In this document: piece after piece, positions 11,801 to 20,700 of the stretch
How the letters are laid out: each line of letters opens with the position of its first letter
Numbering within the stretch: the stretch's first letter is position 1
NCBI RefSeq assembly: GCF_000003815.2
Contig: NC_049995.1
Location: 18,192,766-18,214,881, forward strand
Direction of reading: 5' to 3'
From: Branchiostoma floridae
Lineage: Eukaryota > Chordata > Leptocardii > Amphioxiformes > Branchiostomatidae
Length of the DNA: 22,116 nucleotides
The notes under the pieces: model-generated
Seen by the model: the letters and a program-made list of their open reading frames with translations, nothing else
What the model was told of the DNA's origin: nothing
Databases searched by the model: none
Position numbers and translations under genes: made by a program

Positions 11801-14671
11801 GGTAAGCTTCTGCTGTCCAGGTAAGCTTCTGCTGCCCAGGTAGGCTCCTGCTGTCTAGGTAGGTTTCTGCTGTCGAGGTAAGCTCCTGCTGTCCAGGTAA
11901 GCTTCTGCTGTACAGGTAGGCTTCTGCTGTCCAGGTAGGCTTCTGCTGTCCAGGTAGGTTTCTGCTGTCCAGGTAAGCTTCTGCTGCTCAGGTAGGCTTC
12001 TGCTGTCCAGGTAAGCTTCTGCTGTCCAGGTAAGCTTCTGCTGTCCAGGTAAGCTTCTGCTGTCCAGGTAGGCTTCTGCTGTCCAGGTAGGCTTCTGCTG
12101 TCCAGGTTTATTCCTGCTATCCAGGTAGATGTCATATAAGTTGCAAGGCTGCTGCTTGCTGTTCGACTGTCTAACAGCTCTCTCGCAAAGACAAGAACCT
12201 CAGAAGTAACCGGCCGAACAGCAACTTTTATATTTCCACAGAACCCGACTGTCCATCCGGAGACCCTTTTTTTGCCTAACTACTACTGTTATGTCTCCAC
12301 AGACCCCTACTGTCCATCCGGAGACCCTTTCCTGCCTAACTACTACTGTTATGTCCCCACAGACCTCTACTGTCCGCCTGGAGACCCTTACCTTTTTAAC
12401 TACTACTGATATGTCTCCACAGACCGCTACTGACCGTTCGGAGACCCTTACCTGCCTAACTACCACTGTTATGTCTCCACAGAAAGCTAAACCTTCTGTC
12501 CATCCGGAGACCCTTACCTGCTTAACTGCTATTCTTATATCTCCACAGTCAAAGAACCCTACTGTCCATCAGGAGACCCTTACCTGCCTAACTACTATTG
12601 TTATGTCTCCACAGACCTCTACTGTCCATCTGGAGACTGTTTCCTGCCTAACTACCACTATTATGTATCCTCATAACATAATGTCTGTCGGAAGACCCTT
12701 ACCTGCCTAACTACTACTGTTATGTCTTCACAGACCCATACTGTCCATCCGGAGACCCTTTTCTGCCTAACTACTTCTGCGGACGGGGCGGCGAGCGCTG
12801 CCCTCCAGGCTACTACTGCGAGATCGAACCGGCTGACCGCTGGGCCGTGTGCTGTCCTTCAGAAGGTAACATCGCTACTTGCACATCACTTAAACATTAT
12901 AACCTGTCCTGAACTCTGCTTGGTAAAGATGGGTTGATAGTGGGACTTTATGAGCTGAGTGAGTACGAAGGCAAAGTCAGAATTCTAGGACGAGTTTTCG
13001 TCTATATAGATAACTAGATTTAGATAGATAGCTAGAGAGAGAAAGAGATAAAGAGATAAATAGATATAGATGGATAGATATAGCTATAGATATATAGATA
13101 GATGCATAAATATGGATAGAACAACAGACCGATAGATACATATAGATAGATGAAAATAGCTAGCTAGACGGATAGATAGATATAGTCAGTCAGTCTATTC
13201 AAACAACAACGTAAACTACGCGAAAGGTATTTTTCTCTGTTGTAGAAATCTGCTGCTACTCACAATTCAATCTGGTCAATTTTTTTACGTATAAAGCGAG
13301 TCTGAAACTTCATACCGGAATATAAGAGGAAATGGGATTTGGTGAAGGGTGTAAACTCATGTAGGGCAGGGCTGAGTTCTAAAAGAGAATCCATTGTGAT
13401 CCGTGATGGCATCCCTGATATTCCCTTAAGAATAGAACAGATATTTTGAGTATACTTTGTCATGAAATGATACATGACATGGTAATCTAATTTCAACACA
13501 CAGATGTCCGATTAACACACGCATATCTTATTCATTTTCTACAGTCGTGCCGACCATGCCTCCTCCACCTCCTACCAGAGAGCCGAAAACGCCGGTCTGC
13601 TCCCTGGACCTGATCCTTGTGGTGGACCTGTCCTCCAGCATCTCCATGTCTGCCTTCTTCAGCATCAAACGGTTCATCATAGACCTCATCTACTGCTTCA
13701 TTGAGTTCTGTGTAGATGTCGAGGTGAGTCATAGAGCTGTGTGTGGATGTCGGGGTGAGTCATAGACCTGGTCCTCTGCTCCATAGAGCTGTGTGTGGAT
13801 GTCGGGGTGAGTTATAGAGCTGTGTGTGGATGTCGGGGTGAGTTATAGAGCTGTGTGTGGATGTTGGGGTGAGTTATAGAGCTGTGTGTGGATGTCGGGG
13901 TGAGTCATAGAGCTATGTCGGGGTGAGTCATAGAGCTGTGTGTGGATGTCGGGGTGAGTTATAGAGCTGTGTGTGGATGTCGGGGTGAGTTATAGAGCTG
14001 TGTGTGGATGTCGGGGTGAGTTATAGAGCTGTGTGTGGATGTCGGGGTGAGTTATAGAGCTGTGTGTGGATGTCTGGGTGAGTTACAGAGTTGTGTGTGG
14101 ATGTCGGGGTAAGTTATAGAGCTGTGTGTGGATGTGGGGGTGAGTTATAGAGCTGTGTGTGGATGTCGGGGTGAGTCATAGAGCTATGTCGGGGTGAGTC
14201 ATAGAGTTTATGTGTGGATGTCGGGGTGAGTCATAGACCTCATCTAATGCTTCATTGAGTTCTGTGCAGATGTCGAGTTGAGTCATACACCACGTTCAGT
14301 GCTTCATACAGCAGTGTATACATGTCATGTCGAGGTAAGTCATAGCCTCATTCAGTGCTTCATAGAGCTGTGTGCAGATGTCGCGGTGAGTGTGGGATGG
14401 CAGTATTTCTTCAGAAGGTCATCATTGTTGCTCCATCTATTTATACAGCTGCGGACTGCCTAATTGGCCTCTTAGGTCACTGTCCGAGCAGTTGGGTAGA
14501 GTTCACAGATTTGCTCCATTTGAATAAGTTTTTAAGACCTTTCCACATACAAGACGTCCGCTAGTAGATTTCTTCATAGAAAGAGAGAGAGAGAAAGAGG
14601 CACAGAGAGAGATACTGACTGACAGAGAGAGTGAGTCAGAGAGACAGAGGGAGGGAGAAAGACTGATTGGC

Positions 14672-14708
<37 letters not shown>

Positions 14709-17700
14709 GAGAGAGATATAGAGGACAGAGGGGAGAGGGACAAAAAGGAGGAAGGACATAGGGAGGGGAGAGAAAGAGGAGGATCGGCAGACAGGGGACA
14801 AGAGTAAGAGAGAGACAGAAAGAGGGGCAGAGAGAAGGAGGGGCATCGAGAGTGAAGGTAGGGACAGGGAGGAGGGAACCACACATAGAATCAGACGCGC
14901 ACCGACGGCTAGGTGAGGCTGAAGCCGTTTTCTCTTCAAAAAAATCCAATAATGCTATTCTTGCCTAACTGCTCCGTAGATCGGAATCATCACATACGAC
15001 TGCGTCCCGACCTGGTACCTGCCCATCTGCACCTACCCTATGGAGGACCCGACCCTGATGGACACCGTGAACTGTCTCATGTACACGGCAGGGGGCGAGA
15101 CCCACACCGGCGGGGCCCTCCGCTACATGGCCGATACGGTAGGGATTACACTTCCGGGCCGCCATTGCGTTTAGTCTGTGTGTCTGTTTGTTTGTTTATT
15201 TGTTTACATGTGTGTTCGTCATCTGCTGTACACGGGATATGGTGGGAGCAGGACAGGACTGGCCATCCGATACATGACTGATACGGTAGGAATTACACTT
15301 ACTGTATGTTTGTTTGTTCACATGTGTGTCCGCTATTTAATGGTTTTGAGGTATTGACTTAGTCTTGTTGTGTTAAAAACTCATACATTCTTCATATGCA
15401 ATCCACCTTCATCGTAGAGTGACAGAAAACAATCACTAGGCACGAGTACCGGGAGTACAAAAAGACTTTTCAAGAGGAAGGCATTGCATCATCAAGGAAT
15501 ACTTATTACATATTGGTAAATGTTGTGATGTTACCAACACCTTGCCTGTAAGAATACCACAGGGATGTGAGGAAAAGTCTAAGAATGTCAGAATCATGTT
15601 TGGCCGTTTGTTGTGTTTCCCCAGGCTGATTTCCGTGACGGGTTCCCCCGGGCTGCTGTGGTCATCACAGATGGACAGGTGAGGAACATGGGCCTTTTTC
15701 TGAAAAACTTTCATTTGTTCCAATTACTGTCTAAACATGGCTGCGCTAGATAAATTTCCTATGTTTAAACAAATTCAAAGTTTCACATAGGAGTTTTCTT
15801 TTTCACAACCAATTAATCTCACCTTGCTAACGTTTCGATGTCTGTCAGACACCTTCCTCAGAGCTTCTAACTGGAGTTCTGCTTCTCGTCGCTATATGTA
15901 GCCAATGTAGGTGGCGCTTTTGCGGCGGAAACACAATCCCAAACCACAGCACGAAAACGAATATTTAAGCATACTTTCCGAGATACTTAAATGTAGCCTA
16001 AAGGTGGGAAAATATTTCCGCAGAGTTTACGGTATCGTAAAGACCACGGAAACCATGGTTTTACATTTCCGTAACCTTTCCGTATTCGTTAAGGCAGATT
16101 AAATACATGTAATATCTTTACATAACCTTTAAGCATCCTTATATGCGCCGTATATGAAACGGGTATTGCTTATGTACAGAAAACATCTACAGGCTTTGAA
16201 CCGACCATACGTTCACATACAATCAGTTAACCTTCGCCTTTTTTTTATTTTCGTGGTTCTCTAAGGTGGAAATTACCAATAGGAGATGATATATTTTCAT
16301 TGCCCTTCCGTTACAATTGATCTCATTTTACATACTCTTATCAGTATAGGTCTATGGAGACCTCCCCCTTTTATGTATAGGTATGGTAGCGTTTATTTCT
16401 AAGAAGAGGCATTGCTTTTACCAAATTAAGAGTATTTTCCGCTCAATATACCACATGCGCCGTTCAATAAAGCAGCGGCTTCAAATGAATAGCTCCTGCT
16501 GTGTTTGCGTGTTTAGTTTAACCAAGAAAAGTAGATATCCTGTGTGAAAGCTACATATAACAGATACAATCTTTCCGATATCTTTCCGTTACATTTGAGC
16601 TGACTTTACATAAAAGGGGGGAGGTTTAAGCAAACCTCCCCCCTTTTATGTATAGGTGGAAAAAAGATGTCGGAAAGGTAGCGTTAATTATTATTTGAAG
16701 AAGAGGCATTGCTTTTACCAAATTAAGAGTATTTTCCGCTCAATATACCACATGCGCCGTTCACTAAAGCAGCGGCTTCAAATGAATAGTGTTTGCGTGT
16801 TAAGTTTAACCAAGAAAAGCAAATCTCCTTTGTGAAAGCTACATATAACAGATACAATCTTTCCGATGTCTTTCCGTTACATTTGAGCTGACTTTACATA
16901 AAAGGGGGGAGGTTTAAGCAAACCTCCCCCTTTTATGTATAGGTGGAAAAAAGATGTCGGAAAGGTAGCGTTAATCATTATTTGAAGAAGAGGCATTATT
17001 TTCCGCTCAATATACCACATGCGCCCTCACTAACGCAGCAGCTTCGCCTGAATAGCCCCTGCTGTGTTAACGTGTTGAGTTTAACCAAGATAAGCAACAT
17101 TTGCTCCTGGTTAAAACTTACATATAGCAGATACAATTTTTGGAATGTATAGGTGCAAACGGAAAGGTAGCGTTAATTATTATTCTTAAAAGAGGCATTG
17201 CTTTTACCAAATTACGAGTATTTTCCACTCAATATACCACATGCGCCTCTCACTAAAGTAGCGACCTCGCCTGAATAACTCATTCTGTGTTAGCGTGTTT
17301 GACGAAACCAGGAAAATCAAAATATCCTCATGGAACATATGGTATCTTTCCAATGTCTTTACGTTACCATTGAGCTCACTTTACACAAAAAGATGCTATG
17401 TACAGGTGCAAGAAAGATGTCGGAAAGGTAGCGTTTACTTTTTCCAGTAGTATCGTATGTTACCGATATCGTTCCGTTACCTTTGCCTTTGAGCTTACTT
17501 TTCAGAAAACTCTCTGAACTTTCTTTACAGAGGTGGAGATTGATAGTTACAGAAAAAGATGTTGGAGAGGTAGCGTTGAAAGCAAGGAAATTAAATATTT
17601 AACCTCCTTGTTGAAAGGAAACAACAGTCGCCGGGAGGACTGGGTACATGCCCCCGAAGATTGGTGGTCATAATTACGGCATGTTCCCGTTCAGGGTAAG

Positions 17701-20700
17701 AGGACTAGTACTGGGCGGCCTGTGCAGTATGTCGCTCGCGGGTGGCTGTGCCTTGCAGCTTGGCATCCCGACGACATAGCGTCCTCACTACGCGGTAACG
17801 TATCATGGGAATATAGCGGGTTTGCTGTTTATATAATTGTACAAAAAAACTTTCTTATCATCTGGAAGAACATTTATTATCTACAAGCAATAATCACGTT
17901 CTCCCAGAAAGGCTGGTATTTTCTAGTGTGGTAACAGTTGTGTTTAGCTTAACATTGGCTAAACAGCGTACAAAGGGGATGGTGTTTTTCAAATTCAAAT
18001 TTATTCGCCGTCAACTATGAATAACGAACAACGCGGCATTGAATTTCTAATTAGCAGCTCCCAGAGGAGGCCAGTCATGTGATAGGGCGTTATCCAATGA
18101 CAGACAAAGGTGGGTTTTTTAAACCTAACGAATATACCATAATTTATAGAAGAAACCAGTTTGCAGGGCGTCTGTTTCGGGACAAGTCAAGAAGGAGCCT
18201 TGGATCCGTTTCAACACACGGATTATCGGCGTGGCTTTGCCGCAAATGGATTCGAACGGAACTACAGGACGGAACGGACATAACCATAGGACACTCAAGG
18301 CTTGCCAGAAACGGAGTATGTTGGAGAGTCTTCAAAGGGGCACAACTCTGGGTGAATTCAAGACTGTGTCATCTTGACCAGCATAAGCTGGCGGAGATAT
18401 GGAGAGCACGGCCTGTTCATCACAAAACAGTACCCGTCTTCGGGAATCTCAGCGGATTTTTCCTAATGTGATGGCCAGATGGGACTATGCTGCTTGAAAT
18501 GATGTCTTTCCAGGCGTATCGCCCGACACTGGACTCCAAATTGTGGACTTAAATGTAGCGGAGATTCGTGCATGGATATTGTACACCGATTGTTCCCTCG
18601 GTCGACCAATCCAAGTCCACAATTGGACTCGCAAGATAGTTTAGACGGCAAAGCCATAGATACCGGTGTAGGTATGATTCACACCAAATAAGACACGCAT
18701 ACCCGATGCAAAAGTTCCAATTTAAGCCACACAAAACACATAAAGCCTACCTAAAGATGCGGAAAGGTTTAAACTTACGCCGCCTTTACTAAAAATAAAT
18801 GACAACTATAGTCCAAGGAAAGATCACGGAAAGCGTTCGGATAAGTACGTTTCTGCACTTCTTCGCGTGCCTTTCAGGGTGTGTAAACGACACATAAACG
18901 TGGGGAAATCGTGACGGAAATCGACTGTAAATGTGGTCAAAAGATCACGGAAAGGTCTTAAGAAACGAGTGCTTTCCGCCCGTATAGGTTACGAAAAACT
19001 GTCATTAACGACGCCTTAAAGCGTCTAATAGTTGCGGAAAGGCACGTGAAGGAGTGCCGAAACGTACATATAAGTGCATTAAAGGGAATCTTTACGTTCA
19101 CGGATAGATGTCGTTAAGTTGCGGAAAGGGTGCAGAAAGGTCTTAATAAACGCATACTTTCCTCCCGTATAGGTTACGAAAAACTGTCATTAACGACGCC
19201 TTTAAGCGTCTAATAGTTGCGGAAAGGCACGTGAGGAGTGCATATAAGTACATATAAGTGCCAACGTAAAGGTAACATTAAAGGGGATCTTTACGTTCGC
19301 GGATAGATGTCGTTAAGTTGCGGAAAGGGTGCAGAAACGTCGCGTTTACGTTGAGTTTAAGCTTGCTTAAATACCAGATTTCGTGCTGTGAACGTTTTTG
19401 AGTTTGTAACCCCCCTCCCCCCTCGTCACGGTCACATAATTAATAATAGTAGTAGTCCACTGTGTTCTGCTGCTGCAGTGGTCTGGACACTCTGCTATCA
19501 GCACTCAGTCTTTCTTCAACTCTCTCCACTGCGTCTAGTTCATGTAGAGCTTCCTAATCCATACCCGCACCTGTATCACTGAGGTTACAATAACCTACAT
19601 ACTTGTTTTTAAGTCTGTTTTCAAGTTTTTGGTCAAGTCAAGACTACAAATTTTAAAGCCAACTGAAGAACTTAAAGAAAATGTACTTGTCCTACCAGTC
19701 TGGCGATGAGTACACTGCAGAGGCTAACGCTGCCCGGGCCGCGGGGATCGGCCTGTGGGGAGTGGCTGCCGGGCACCCGCTGCTGCTCAACCCCGCGGCG
19801 CTGGTGGACATCGCCGGCGGATCCGACCGGGTCTTCGGAACCCGGTTCCCGGCTGCCTGCGAACTCGCCCAACGCATCTTAGCTGAGCATTNNNNNNNNN
19901 NNNNNNNNNNNNNNNNNNNNNNNNNNNNNNNNNNNNNNNNNNNNNNNNNNNNNNNNNNNNNNNNNNNNNNNNNNNNNNNNNNNNNNNNNNNNNNNNNNNN
20001 NNNNNNNNNNNNNNNNNNNNNNNNNNNNNNNNNNNNNNNNNNNNNNNNNNACATGGACAACAGTTATCTGTACCTGCAAACGCAGGTGTGAGACCAGGCC
20101 GTGTTCTAACCTTTACCCTTGTTGTGCAGGTCGGTGCCCGGATGTAACCGGCCCGGGCCTGTGTGTGGAGATGTGTAGTGACGACTCGGACTGTCGGCCT
20201 GGTCAGCTCTGCTGTTCTAATGGCTGCGGACACACCTGCCAAGACCCCGTCTTCGGTAAGTCTTGCCTTTGTCACATATTGAAACAGACCTCCCAAGACG
20301 TTGTCTTCAGTTAGACAAATAGAACATTACTTTATAGTTTATTGCAAACTCTTGCCCAAGAGCTAATTGCAGGTAACATAGGAGTTGACGGTCAAATAGT
20401 TTACAACAATAAAGCAGGTTTTTACTATAGTCTAAAATCTAACTACTAGTAGCCTCTAACGCCTCCTTTCAAGTAAATTTATTTCTGTGTAATAGAATGG
20501 TATTTTCGGTAGTTTAGAATGCACACTATGCGAGATAAGAGGAGGAGTGTAGTATCGACTATGTCAAAGGACAGATGTACAGGGAAGTAGAATGCACGAA
20601 TCCATTGTTGTCGCATTTTCTGCTGTTCTGAAACATTTCTGAGAATCAGTGTGGTGGGATTGGTTACTGGGACACATTTGCTTAACATTGCTCCTTCTCA

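Larger units (their letters stand above)
15945..19390. mobile_element. 3446-bp CACTA (EnSpm)-like non-autonomous DNA transposon
   Basis: The left end CACAGCACGAAAACGAATAT continues TTAAGCA. The right end, read inward, is CACAGCACGAAATCTGGTAT then TTAAGCA. Both ends are flanked by AAC (15942-15944 and 19391-19393), a 3-bp target duplication. The uninterrupted relative at 8568-8718 supports the insertion point. Subterminal regions are packed with short motifs in opposite orientations: TTTCCG and CGGAAAG on the left (to about 17580), mainly CGGAAAG on the right (18750-19345). CACAG termini, a 3-bp duplication and subterminal motif arrays point to the CACTA/EnSpm superfamily; this is inference. 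No transposase was recognised. The largest internal frame (18079-18471) has no known motif. Confidence 0.8.
15679..19698. other. Intron 14: 4-kb intron filled by nested transposons
   Basis: It contains an interspersed repeat (15815-15944, resuming 19391-19440) split by a 3.4-kb CACTA-like DNA element (15945-19390). The flanks 15679-15814 and 19441-19698 show nothing else. The acceptor is TTGTCCTACCAG. Confidence 0.75.

Noticed and set aside
11422-12135. 237-codon minus-strand frame of LPGQQKPTW-type repeats
   Set aside because: The 19-nt array is stop-free on the minus strand by composition (three units equal 57 nt). The frame is an artefact of the splice-junction minisatellite.
12291-12710. 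139-codon plus-strand Thr-rich repeat frame
   Set aside because: This is an out-of-frame reading of the 60-nt exon 11 acceptor array. The authentic frame of the unit is that of exon 11.
11669-14392. Possible CRISPR-like regular repeats (19, 31 and 60 nt)
   Set aside because: The repeats are contiguous without unique spacers, include splice sites of a eukaryotic gene, and match the adjacent exons.
14503-14949. Minus-strand Ser/Leu/Pro-rich frames
   Set aside because: They are translations of the GA-rich polypurine tract in intron 12.
18079-18471. 130-codon plus-strand frame inside the CACAG-ended transposon
   Set aside because: I see no transposase motif or known domain. It is kept only as part of the mobile element.
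19681-19698. ATG at 19681 as a separate gene start
   Set aside because: It lies in the pyrimidine-AG acceptor of exon 15. VWA homology begins right after the AG and phase joins to exon 14.
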